Notes under the pieces: model-generated
Databases searched by the model: none
What the model was told of the DNA's origin: nothing
The model's input: only the letters and a program-made list of their open reading frames with translations
Shown: positions 21,350-31,051 of the stretch, piece after piece
How positions within the stretch are numbered: the stretch's first letter is position 1
How the letters are laid out: the number at the start of each line of letters is the position of its first letter
Position numbers and translations under genes: made by a program
NCBI GenBank assembly: GCA_018398585.1
Contig: JAGTTD010000019.1
Span: 10,501,838-10,565,837, forward strand
Length of the DNA: 64,000 bases
Reading direction: 5' to 3'
Source: Simmondsia chinensis
Lineage: Eukaryota; Streptophyta; Magnoliopsida; Caryophyllales; Simmondsiaceae

Positions 21350-22725
21350 TTTGCTCTATTTTGTTTCAAGTTCTGTGTGTGTGGTCACCGTAAATGTGAA
21401 AACAAAACAAACCTGCAAAAAGGACTCACTGCGACTAAGAATTGAGCCTATTTACGAACAACACATCTTTGATCTCAACCACTCACCGTTTTCGGAGAAA
21501 AGCTTGTGATATGTTGGTGTATCGGACTTTTGTTATACCGTGAGTTCTACATATGCTTCAATTGAGAAGACTTTGTTAAATATCTTTTGTGGATTTTTCA
21601 TGGATTTTTATGACAGAAAAGTAAACGATATGAACCTAACTGAAGTGGCAGTTATAGTGACAGAGCAGGGCCCAAAGACACCTTTCCTCGTACACTTAAA
21701 AGTCAGAAATTGCGATGGAGACAAACTCAAGAGCTCAGCAGTCCACTTACAAGCCCGTGTTAATCAGGTTTTTAAGCCTAACACCCTTGACTTATAATAA
21801 CTCGTATGAGTTTAGGTTTGACAAGATTAAGATAGAGCAAACCGTATTCAAGTCATTAGGTTAGGAGCAACGCAATCAAGGGACAAGCTTTAGCTTTCAA
21901 AGCCCTAATCAATGGCACGAACCTATGTTCACCCGACTTATCAAGCAGTGATAGTAGTGTTAAGACCAATAGAATCAAGGGACAAGCTTTGGCTGCCAAA
22001 GCCTTAAACTAAAGCCTCAAATCTCAACTTGACTATTTGTAGGAACATATTAAAACTGGAAAGTCATACTCGAAGCCCGAAAACTGTATTACTATGAAGG
22101 TAAGTATAGTAGACATCTACATTACACTACGCCTAACTAAGTTATGCTAGACCTAAAGAAAAAGCATAGATGTGCTGTAAAAGAAAACTTGAAAAAGTTT
22201 TGTGATGAGTGTGTGTACTACTTTGGACTGACGCATAGTCTTTTATTTATAGAAAACTAAAAATAATGGCTATTGCTATTTCTGTGGAAACTTCACCCAC
22301 ATCTAGCCTCGAAGCTTCTTTTTTGTGTTCCAATCTTTGATGAATGTGTCCTGAATTCAGTATTGGAGGAAAATTCTTGGTGCCCACGTCTGTAATCTTA
22401 GTGGAAGTCCCTTCTAAAAACCCACATTTTCTTGATGTAAGCTAAATGCCCAAGTAATTGAAATTGCGCTCTAAGTAACTATCTCGAGCCTGGAAACCAC
22501 TTGTCCTGCAGGTTTCCTAGCAGCTCCTCGAGCTCGAGCTCCCTTCACTGTTCAGCCTTCTCAAATCTTGAGTAGTTGATACCCTTGTCAAGGGTAATTA
22601 CCTTATCAGGATGCTGGGCTCGAGATGTTGTTATCTTAGAACTTAAAGGCGTGACTTCCCTCAAGAAGGCCTTCACATGCTGACCATGTGACACTTTGCC
22701 CAAAATGGCCTCATATGAACCCCCT
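21350..22725. mobile_element. Unidentified insert within Copia E
   Basis: This 1.4-kb stretch sits between the integrase linker and the RT of Copia E, where the element should be continuous. It has no Copia coding. It contains two copies of an AATCAAGGGACAAGCTTT block (near 21877 and 21971), several CTCGAG motifs near 22530 and a TTTATTTATAGAAAA block near 22240. It may be a solo LTR or truncated element; I could not find matching ends or a target duplication. Confidence 0.45.
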
Positions 22726-23596
22726 CGAATTTAACGTCTAATAGAGTGTATTCATGCATGAGAAAGATCCTAGAACATATGAAAAGGCCATAAGAACTAT
22801 AGATGCTTCATTATGGAGATAGGCCATTTATAATAAACTAGACTCTATAATGAGTAACAACACTTGGGCATTAGTGGACCTTCCTAGGGGATGAAAACCT
22901 ATAGAGTGTAAATGGGTTTTTAGGAAGAAGTTAAGGACTTATGGGTCAATAGCGAAATTTAAGGTCAGATTGGTGGCTAAAGGATGCATCCAGAAACAAG
23001 GAATAGTTTTTTGATACCTACTCACCCGTAACTAAGATTGCCACTATGAGAGCTTATTAGCTCTAATGTCCATACATAACATTGTAGTTCACCAAATGAA
23101 CATGAAAACCGCTTTCTTGAATGGTGACCTTGAGGAAGAAATCCCTATGGAACAACACAAGAAGTTTGAGGTTCTTGGTATGGAGCATAAGGTATGTAAG
23201 CTTGTGAAATCTTTATATGGCCTTAAATAAGCTTCTAAACAATGGCATAAAGAATTTGATTGTACCTTGGTCACGCATAGTTTTACTATAAACAGTGGTG
23301 ATGCTTGTGTGTATTCTAAGCATGTTCATGATGATTGTGTGATTATCTGTTTATATGTTGATGACATGCTTGTTTTTGGCACGAGTGTAAACGTTGTAAA
23401 TTCCACAAAGTCTTTCTTGAGTTAGTGTTTTGATATGAAAGACCTAGGCGAGGCTGATGTGATACTTGGGATTAAAATAACTAGAACACGTTAGGGCTTG
23501 ACTTTAAGTTAATCCCATTATGTGGAGAAAATATTAAAGAAGTTTGGTCATTAAGATGACATTTATGTTAAAACTACATATGGCCCTAGTGTTCAC
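22726..23596 (+). pseudogene. Copia E reverse transcriptase
   Basis: Copia RT (RVT_2). Readable blocks are SNNTWALVDLPRG, KPIECKWVFRKK, FKVRLVAKG, MKTAFLNGDLEEEI (first catalytic region), KLVKSLYGLK, VIICLYVDDMLVFG with the intact YVDD active site near 23352-23366, and FDMKDLGEADVILGIKITRT. About eight stops interrupt it, including TGA or TAG/TAA codons after PRG, VF, SLYGLK and TRTR. Confidence 0.9.
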
Positions 23597-24253
23597 TTGA
23601 AAAGAAACATAGGAGATAGTTCATCACAGGCTGAAAGCACTAAGATAATTGGTACCGTAATATTCTTAATGAACCACACTCGTCCTAATATTGTTGGTGC
23701 CATTAGTAGACTTAGCCGTTACACTTATAACCCTAGTGATGAGCACTACAGTGCATTGACAAGGTTGTTAAGGTATCTTAATGGTACCATGCGTTGGGGT
23801 TTAACTTATAAGAGGTTCCCTGCTGTATTAGAAGGATATTTTGATGCTAATTGGGTGTCTGATTCTGATAAAATTTATTTTACTAATGGCTATGTGTTGA
23901 TGCTTACTAACTGTGCTATTTTACGAAAATTATCTAAATAGACCCGCATTGCTAAATCAACCATGAAGTTTGAATTTATTACACTAGAGATGATAGGTTT
24001 CAAAGTTGAATGGCTAAGGAGTGTCCTGAGAGACATTCTATTGTGGAGGAAACCGATGCCTTCAGTATCATTACATTGCGACTCATCAGCGGCCATTAGA
24101 GTTGCTCAAAGTGAGGTATATAATGGCAAGTGGAGGCATATTCACCTCAAACACGGTGTTGTGAGACATTTGATCACAAATAATATGATCTCGCTCGAAA
24201 ATGTAAGTAGTGAGAAAAACCTGGCAGATACTCTGATGAAAGGCTTGACTTGA
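23597..24253 (+). pseudogene. Copia E RNase H
   Basis: MNHTRPNIVGAISRLSRYTYNPS, RLLRYLNGTMRWGLTY and LEGYFDANWVSDSD (catalytic Asp of RNase H), then a stop at 23939, and VSLHCDSSAAIRVAQSEVYNG, RHIHLKHGVVRHLI and NLADTLMKGLT. This is nearly complete Copia RNase H with one internal stop and local changes. Confidence 0.9.
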
Positions 24254-24613
24254 AAAATTATAAAATGAGACAGCAGAGGGAATGGAGGCTTAAGCCCATT
24301 CGTATGTCCTAATCCTAGTGGATACTCGTCTTGGAAGTTACTCTTGAGTTCAATGGATCAAACAAAGTGAGAAAACAAGAATTTGTTATATAGTCAGTCA
24401 AGCCCATTATGAGAAGGTGCTATATTAATGCTATAAGATCTATTAGTACTACCATAGTATGAGCTTAAGGCTCTTAATGATGTACATAGCCTATAATGGT
24501 GGTGTGTGCGGCACACCTAATGGACTGACCTACAGTATTATGGGAGGTTTTAATTCCCTCTATCAAGAGTAATATTGATATTTTCTTACAATAAAGGGGG
24601 AAATAAACACAAA

Positions 24614-24772
24614 TGTTGGTGTTAGCTCGCGTGATAGAGCAACATATGACCTTAAATTGTTTCTATGTGCATGTTAAAATCTTGCAACGTGGTTACATGA
24701 ATAGAGATTCGAACATGTGTACAAAGCCACCTTAATAGTATAATGTTTACCAACTGAGCTAAACCTTACTTG
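24614..24772 (-). mobile_element. tRNA-headed SINE-like sequence
   Basis: On the minus strand from 24768 the sequence reads GGTTTAGCTCAGTTGGTAAA, close to a tRNA 5' end with an A box. About 35 bases further on comes TGTTCGAATCTC, a B-box match. Sequence unlike tRNA follows down to about 24614. No acceptor-stem partner or CCA end is present, so it is a tRNA-derived retroposon head rather than a gene. No target duplication was found. Confidence 0.5.
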
Positions 24773-25554
24773 TATTATGTTTTACCTAATTTTCTATATG
24801 ATCTAAGTAAAATCACACATGTAAGCCAAATGGAATACTCATAACATTAATGTAGGTGGTTGATTGAAAATATCTAAATTTTTAAAAGTTGTTTTGTGAA
24901 AATCGAAAAAATTGCGGTAGTTAAATGAAAAAAGAGGTCCTTTTGATAGTATTTTTGTAAAGAACCTATAATATAATAATACAAATAAAGAAAAAAAAAA
25001 AATACAACAGAGACTGTTTTTTAAAATATCATACATCATCATCGCTTTCATCGTCATTGCATTCTTCGCCATTATTATAAACATCGTTATCGTTGTTGTT
25101 CCCTTCTTTATCATCATCATCAACATCGACATCATGGGAAACATTACATTGTCTTTTCTTTGATAATTAAAGAGAAAACCCTTGATACAAAAACTAGCGC
25201 ATCTATTGAAGCAGAGCCCGGGAAAGCCCCCAAAAGCAGGACCGAAAAAATAAATAAATAAGTAGCTTCAAAATCCCGAAGCAAAACAATCCACAAACCT
25301 GGATGCCTGCACCTGCTCCAACTCTTGAAGAACTCAAGTTTCTAACAATTTCCACATGTGTGTACAAAGTTAGTTGTATGAAACCTAGAATCAGATACCA
25401 AATCTCAAATTAACATTCCAAAGTGATAACTCTCCTAACCCAATCCTAACCCTCTCATATGACCAAATAAGCCTTTTTAGTGGATCAAGGAAAACTAAAT
25501 ATACTTAGCTCATAATGAAGCAGTATTTAAAGATGTTAACGTAAGATTAACTAC
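24773..25554. other. Spacer with trinucleotide tract and LINE tail
   Basis: No gene. It has an imperfect CAT/CGT trinucleotide tract at about 25030-25136 and the LINE 3'-end-like repeat at 25155-25330 on the minus strand, related to 2946-3115. Confidence 0.6.
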
Positions 25555-25930
25555 GTGCAACGTATATTTTTGAAAAATAATCGCTGGTTGTTTGTATGGG
25601 GTGTTTGCCTTTGCTTTCTTCTCCTTGCTCCTGTTTGCTTGTGCTGGCTGTGTTTGTGTTGTTCTTTTGTTGGCCGTGTGGGCAGTTGGGTCGTCGCTTT
25701 GGTGCCCTTGTTGCATTTCTTTGTTGGTTGCTTTTGTGTTTTCATGGTGTCTTCTTTTCTTCGGTTGTTGTTGAGGCTTGGGGCTGTGTGGAGTGGTTTT
25801 TGTCGGGTTGCTCGTGTTTGCTGGGTTTTTGTGGTTTGTGTTTCCTTTTGATCTCTTGGATTTGTCCTTTCTCGCTTAGGACTTGATTTGTCCTTTTTGA
25901 TCAATGAAATTTCAATTATCAAAAAAAACA
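25555..25930 (+). mobile_element. 5'-truncated LINE 3' end
   Basis: A G/T-rich non-coding stretch ends in TTTTTGATCAATGAAATTTC then ATTATCAAAAAAAA. That is the form of a plant LINE 3' terminus with a short A tail. The open frames through it (25555-25931 on both strands) are low-complexity artefacts rich in Cys, Leu and Phe. Sequence before 25560 does not give a clear target duplication. Confidence 0.45.
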
Positions 25931-26990
25931 ACTACCAACTAAATATCATGACATTTATCCACTCTTTTCTTCATTGTTGTTATTATGTTCATCTTGTTTT
26001 TCTACATTTGTTGCTGTCGATATAGGAAGCCTAACGAGGTCCACTTCAATTGTTCTTAGGATAAAAGAATTACAAGTTTGTCAAGTTCTATTTGTCCATT
26101 AATGGACTTGGATCTCGTTCTCTTCATTCTGGATGAATCTTCTCTTCAAATTTGATCTCTTTTCCTCTTGATCCATCACTTTAGAAAGCTTGGTATCACC
26201 ATGATTAGTCTTGATTTTTTCTAACTTTTTTTATTATCACTTCTAAACAAGATTAGAATAATTTAAACATAATGACTAACTAAATGATTGTTATCATCAA
26301 ATTTACAATATAAATGCCTTTAGGGCCAACATACTCGTATATTTGCGACTCAACTAAGGGGACATCTTTATAACGTAAGAGACTATAGATTCCACGTAAA
26401 ACAACTGTTCCTGCCACACTTCATGCCATTACCCAATTTATGTAAGATTCAAGTCGACATACTTTGACTAATCCTTTTAGCACATCAAAGCAACGAACAA
26501 GCCATGCACGAGTTTAAACTGTTTCCTAGATTTAAGGTTATAATCTCACATAATTAATTATTTTTTATAGCAGTTAAAGAAACATTTAATTCATGTGGTT
26601 CTGCTTAGCGTCTCCATTCACATAAACAACATCAACATAATACTTTTAGATCCCTATCCACCTGACCCTGATAAGTCATCTAAAGTGCTAAATTATAGTT
26701 TTATAAGACAAGTTGTCGAAACTTATCACTGCTTACGAACATAGTTTGACAACATATCACTAGTTCGATCTAAGTCTATCCATGGTTCAATCTCATTGAC
26801 CACTTAAACAAAACCGGACATATCATCTTGGACAATGTCCATCTCATGAAACAATTTAGAAAAAAATAATTACACACATGTTTGACTCATAGGTCGTAAT
26901 CAGAAAATAAATAAATAAATAAAATAATTTTATTTATCTAATATTTAAAACTAACTAATTGAGTTTTTCAGGAAACAAATTCCAATAGTC
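25931..26990. other. Unassigned AT-rich DNA
   Basis: No supported coding region. A minus-strand stretch near 26330-26430 reads VVLRGIYSLLRYKDVPLVES, but I recognise no family. A TTTTTCAG/GA junction near 26970 lies just before the first Copia F codons. Confidence 0.5.
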
Positions 26991-26999
26991 TACTCATGC

Positions 27000-27957
27000 T
27001 TATCCAAATGTCCAATATTATTCACACTCTAATTATGATCACTATGCCCGAGATTATCCAATCATTCCTTGTTTGGCTCCCTTACTCAACCCTTTAAATT
27101 ATTCTTACAACAATAGTTGATTCCCAGACATTGGGGCGTCCTCCCATATGCCTAATTACGTTCTTATCATGTGTCTGATTCTATTGAGGTTGGCAATGGG
27201 TCCCTTATCCCTCTTTCTCAAGTTGGTTCTACTATTTTTCATCCTCCCAACTGCTATAAGTTAAGTAATGTTTTAGTTACCCTCAAATTGACAAAAATCT
27301 TATTAATGTTCGACAATTTAATTCTAATAATAATTGAAGCATTGAATTTGACCCATTTTTTTTTCTGTCGAGAACCTTTCAAAGAAGACTAAAACTCCTA
27401 GGTGCAATAGTCTGAGTCCTTTATACACACTTCAGGCCTATTGCTTTACTGGTCCTACATCAGTCTCCCTCACCACCCTCCTTCAGATGTGTGGCATCGC
27501 CGTCTCGGTCATCCCGGTCAGGGTGTTGTTAACAATTTACTTCGGTGGCAATCTTTTGAGTGTTCTAATAATAGTTCTAGTATCTTGTTTTGTCATGCTT
27601 CTCAGTTAGGCAAGCATGTCCGTCTTCCCTTTTCCCCATTTCGAGTCATGTTCTTCTCAACATTTTGAATTAGTGCATTTTGATATACGGACATCTCCTA
27701 TGATAAGTGTTAGTAGATGCTGATGTATTTGTTATTGTTGGATGATTTTACACATTGCCATTGGGTTTTTCCTTTAAATCACAAATATGAAGTGTCTTTT
27801 CAGTGTGATTATGGTCAAGAATATGATAACATGAGACTCTTTGAATCCTTGGTTAAACATGGCATATTAAATCCTTTTTCTTGTGTTGGCACCTCTTAGG
27901 AAAATGAAAAAGTTGAACGAAAGCATCGCACTATACTTTGACATGATATGTACTATG
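27000..27957 (+). pseudogene. Copia F gag end to integrase
   Basis: Pieces visible are SDSIEVGNGSLIPLSQVGST (protease region), DVWHRRLGHPGQGVVNNLL (GAG-pre-integrase), LLLLDDFTHCHWVFPLNHK (integrase core, Asp of DDF) and CDYGQEYDN near the second Asp. ENEKVERKHRTI is the block around the catalytic Glu. Stops and frame changes occur throughout. The last codons abut the CTATG duplication of element C. Confidence 0.8.
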
Positions 27958-28600
27958 TGTTAAAGAAAACTTAAACAAATCTAGTATGCTCTGATACCAA
28001 TTTGTTATGAATAAATCTTAATGCGGAAGCGTGGAACCCTGGTAACTTGATTCGATTCAAATAATATGACTCACACAAAACGAGAAATAAACAAATATAG
28101 AGAAAGAAAGAACAAAACAAGAACACACAATATTTATGTGGAAACCCCTCTACAATCGAGAGGGGAGAAAACTACGGGCGGAGATGGAGATTCTTTATTA
28201 ACTGAACAGAAGAATTACAACGACACTTCCCAAACGAGATATATGGAAGAATTACAATCACTCCCTCTGAACTCTCGTAGCACTCGAATATCTTGGAGGA
28301 ATTAAGAAATCACCTCTTTTTCTTAATGGCGGCTCACCACACTTTGATTGGATCTGAATGGGAGAAATCTCTCACCAAATACCGAAACCCTAAACCCTTA
28401 TTTATAGAAAATAATTAGGGCCGGCAGAAAAACGACTCCCGATCGATGGGGAGGGACCCGATCGATCGGCCCCTCTACTGTCAAAATTCCGAATCCTTTC
28501 CTTAAATCACCCGATCGATCGGCTTTCCCTCCCGATCGATCGGTGACCACACGACAGCCCCATATAAAATAAGACAAGTAATTTGAGACATAACCTAACA
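27958..28600 (-). repeat. 3' LTR of Copia C
   Basis: 643 bp, TGTTAAAGAAAAC to TAACCTAACA on the plus strand. It contains a second primer-site copy at 27988-28006 and CGATCGATCG-type palindromes near 28439-28545. It differs from the other LTR by scattered substitutions and an 18-bp gap in the palindrome region. The minus-strand purine tract AAGGTGGAGATT adjoins it. Confidence 0.95.
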
Positions 28601-28675
28601 AATCTCCACCTTGGCTCAAATTACATACATAAAAGAATTACCTCCACCTTCTCCATAAAACCCCCACACAACGGG

Positions 28676-29500
28676 TTAACACAACAAAGTACGAAACCTA
28701 ACCGTGCGAAGCTTGAACTTCCAGTTAGGTAGAAACTGAGTGAACATATCTGAGAGGTTATCAGCAATGCCAATCTTCTTCTCTGAATTGGCTCTTGACA
28801 CATCAACTGAAACAGCCACCCGCTGCTGAACTGTGTTACTGAACTGAACTCCCTCTGGCTTACTCACCTGACCTGAATCACAAATAACTGATGACATCTT
28901 CTGTGGAGATAACAATAATGAAGACTCACCAAACGTGACACGTCTCGTCAGGAATTGTTTGAAGAGAAAATCTTTCTGCTTCACATAAAGCCCTTGTTCA
29001 CATACCAGCAGTCCTCTGGACTGACCACACAAAGAGCCCCTTACATTGTGCTCAGACAGACACCTATCAACTGAACGATCCAATCTCAAACGTCCTCAAT
29101 TTGTGATCTCTGGTTTTGTCAACAACAAGGACGATGAAGATACTGCAACAGATCTAACAAATGTGGAATCGACAAGCTCATACAACGTACCTGACCTTCT
29201 GCCCTTCATAACTGTCAATGCACCCTTAACGACCTTCAAAACTCCACCTTCTGCTGTGTACCTGTACCCTTTATATTCAAGAGTACCTAAAGAGATGAGA
29301 TTTTTCTTCAAATCAGGAACATGACGAACATCGCCCAAAACCCTGATAGTGTCATCTAACATCCTAAAACGAATTGTTCCTATACCCAGAACTTTGCATG
29401 GATTATCATTACCCATCAAAGAAACTCCACCTTGAATAGACTCATATGTGGAAAACCAATCCCGGTTGGGACAGACATGAAAGGAGCAACCCGAATCCAA
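28676..29500 (-). pseudogene. Copia C protease joined to RNase H end
   Basis: 29500-29096 starts MDSGCSFHVCPNRDWF, an aspartic protease with DSG active site, then LMGNDNPCKVLGIG and VRHVPDLKKNLISLG. After a stop, 29089-28676 gives a degraded GAG-pre-integrase (RSLCGQSRGLL, CEQGLYVKQKD). A short unplaced segment follows, and then KKIGIADNLSDMFTQFLPNWKFK, the extreme C terminus of Copia RNase H. The join shows a large internal deletion. Confidence 0.88.
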
Positions 29501-29503
29501 AAA

Positions 29504-30355
29504 TCAACTATCTTTCAAGTTGAACTGAGGTTCAGACACAGACAAAAGAAGATCTTCATTCTCACCACCAACAACACTAGCTGCTATAGATCTCTGGTTA
29601 GACCTGTTATCCGCTTCTAATTTTCTTTTAAGCTTGTAACAGTCCTTCTTAATGTGCCCTTTCTTACGACAGTAGTTACGGGTTAGGTCTTGATACCTAG
29701 ACTTAGACTTGCTTCCACTATGATCAAACTTGGTTCTCCCCCTCACAAATAAACCACTACTTGAGTTATACACAGAGTCAGATAATTCCCTATCTACTCG
29801 TTCTTTACTCAGTAGGTTTCTCTTAACTTCATCTACCGATATGGTTTGTCTACCCCCATAAATCATGCTTTCGACAAAACCCTTATATGAAGTAGAGAGA
29901 GAACATAACAACAACATTGCCTGATCTTCATCCTTAGGAACATCATCCAATTCTTTCAAATCTTGAATAATTGAATTAAATTCATTGACGTGGTTCTTAA
30001 ATGACATACCTTTTGACATACGAAACGTGAACAACCGGCGCTTAACTACGAGTTTGTTGGAGACAGACTTGAAACAGAGCATATCCTGCAATTTCTCCCA
30101 TAACTCCTTAGCGGTCTTCACTTCCAGAACTTCTGTCAAAACGTCATCGGTAAGACACATCTGAATTGCTGTGAGCGCGTTCTCATCCAACTCCTCCCAT
30201 TGTGCTTCTGTAAGATTCTCTGATTTCTTCTCTTTCCCATCTAAAGCTTTCATCAAGCCATTCCGAGTCAAGAGGGCCTTAACGCGAACCTGCCATAAGC
30301 TGAAGCTCCCTTGACCACCAAACTTCTCAATTTCGGATCTAATTGCGAACGTCAT
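29504..30355 (-). CDS. Copia C Gag, open reading frame
   Basis: The best-preserved frame in the window, about 283 residues from the ATG at 30355. The open frame extends back to 30391 only through a non-ATG codon overlapping the primer site. Motifs in order are KFGGQGSFSLWQVRVKALL near the N terminus, TEAQWEELDENALTAIQMCL, LKELDDVPKDEDQAMLLLCS, YKGFVESMIYGGRQTISVDE and a zinc knuckle near residue 240 whose first Cys reads Asn (NYCRKKGHIKKDCYK). It would form particles. Whether it is expressed cannot be told; it sits inside a nested, probably silenced element. Confidence 0.8.
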   Translation of the reverse strand: MTFAIRSEIEKFGGQGSFSLWQVRVKALLTRNGLMKALDGKEKKSENLTEAQWEELDENALTAIQMCLTDDVLTEVLEVKTAKELWEKLQDMLCFKSVSNKLVVKRRLFTFRMSKGMSFKNHVNEFNSIIQDLKELDDVPKDEDQAMLLLCSLSTSYKGFVESMIYGGRQTISVDEVKRNLLSKERVDRELSDSVYNSSSGLFVRGRTKFDHSGSKSKSRYQDLTRNYCRKKGHIKKDCYKLKRKLEADNRSNQRSIAASVVGGENEDLLLSVSEPQFNLKDS

Positions 30356-30377
30356 ATTATCAAATCGAAATAAACAG

Positions 30378-30390
30378 GGCTCTGATACCA
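30378..30390 (-). promoter_or_regulatory. tRNA-iMet primer binding site of Copia C
   Basis: The minus strand reads TGGTATCAGAGCC directly inside the 5' LTR. A second copy of the same 12-base core lies within the LTR itself at 30424-30436. Confidence 0.93.
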
Positions 30391-30393
30391 ATT

Positions 30394-31051
30394 TGTTAAA
30401 GAAAACTTAAACAAATCTAGTATGCTCTGATACCAATTTGTTATGAATAAATCTTAATGCGGAAGCGCGGAACCCTGGTAACTTGATTCGATTCAAATAA
30501 TATGACTCACACAAAACGAGAAGTAAACAAATATGGAGAAAGAAAGAACAAAACAAGAACACACAATATTTACGTGGAAACCCCTCTACAATCGAGAGGG
30601 AAGAAAACCACGGGCGGAGATGAAGATTCTTTATTAACTGAGCGAAAGAATTACGACACTTCCCAAACGAGATATATGGAAGAATTACAATCACTCCCTT
30701 TGAACTCTCGTAGCACTCGAATATCTTGGAGGAATTACGAAATCACCTCTTTTTCTTAATGGCGGCTCACCACACTTTGATTGGATCTGAATGGGAGAAA
30801 TCTCTCACCAAATACCGAAACCCTAAACCCTTATTTATAGAAAATAATTAGGGCCGGCGGAAAAACGACTCCCGATCGATCGGGAGGGACCCGATCGATC
30901 CAACACTGCCAATCGATCGGCCCCTTTACTGCCAAAATTCCGAATCCTTTCCTTAAATCACCCGATCGATCGACTTTCCCTCCCGATCGATCGGTGACCA
31001 CACGGCAGCCCCATATAAAATAAAACAAGTAATTTGAGATATAACCTAACA
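30394..31051 (-). repeat. 5' LTR of Copia C
   Basis: 658-bp partner of 27958-28600, with the same internal primer-site copy and the palindromes at 30871-30995. It carries an extra CCAACACTGCCAATCGAT stretch relative to the left copy. Confidence 0.95.

Larger units (their letters stand above)
10759..24605 (+). mobile_element. Copia retrotransposon E, split by Gypsy H
   Basis: Plus-strand Copia element: a 5' LTR (10759-11647), gag and protease up to 12724, then Gypsy H, then the rest of protease, GAG-pre-integrase, integrase, reverse transcriptase and RNase H from 20221 to 24253. The coding frame runs across the H insertion when H and one GTCCT copy are left out, so both flanks are one element. 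An unidentified insert at about 21350-22725 separates integrase from RT. A purine tract AAAGGGGGAAA near 24592 marks the 3' end, but no matching 3' LTR follows. Confidence 0.85.
27958..31051 (-). mobile_element. Internally deleted Copia C
   Basis: Minus-strand element with two closely similar LTRs (27958-28600 and 30394-31051) and a perfect target duplication CTATG (27953-27957 and 31052-31056). Only 1.8 kb lies between the LTRs: gag, protease and part of GAG-pre-integrase, then a direct join to the last residues of RNase H. Integrase, RT and most of RNase H are missing. Primer site, purine tract and gag remain, so it looks like a once mobile non-autonomous form that needed a partner for pol. 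Confidence 0.95.

Noticed and set aside
24695..24770. A tRNA gene
   Set aside because: A and B boxes are present but no acceptor-stem pairing or full cloverleaf can be drawn.
25551..25931. Overlapping frames of 96-126 residues on both strands
   Set aside because: Low-complexity G/T-rich LINE 3' untranslated sequence; residue content is Cys/Leu/Phe-rich without a domain.
29504..30391. Host gene instead of Gag
   Set aside because: It starts next to a primer site, lies between matching LTRs and has a zinc knuckle; it is clearly Copia Gag.
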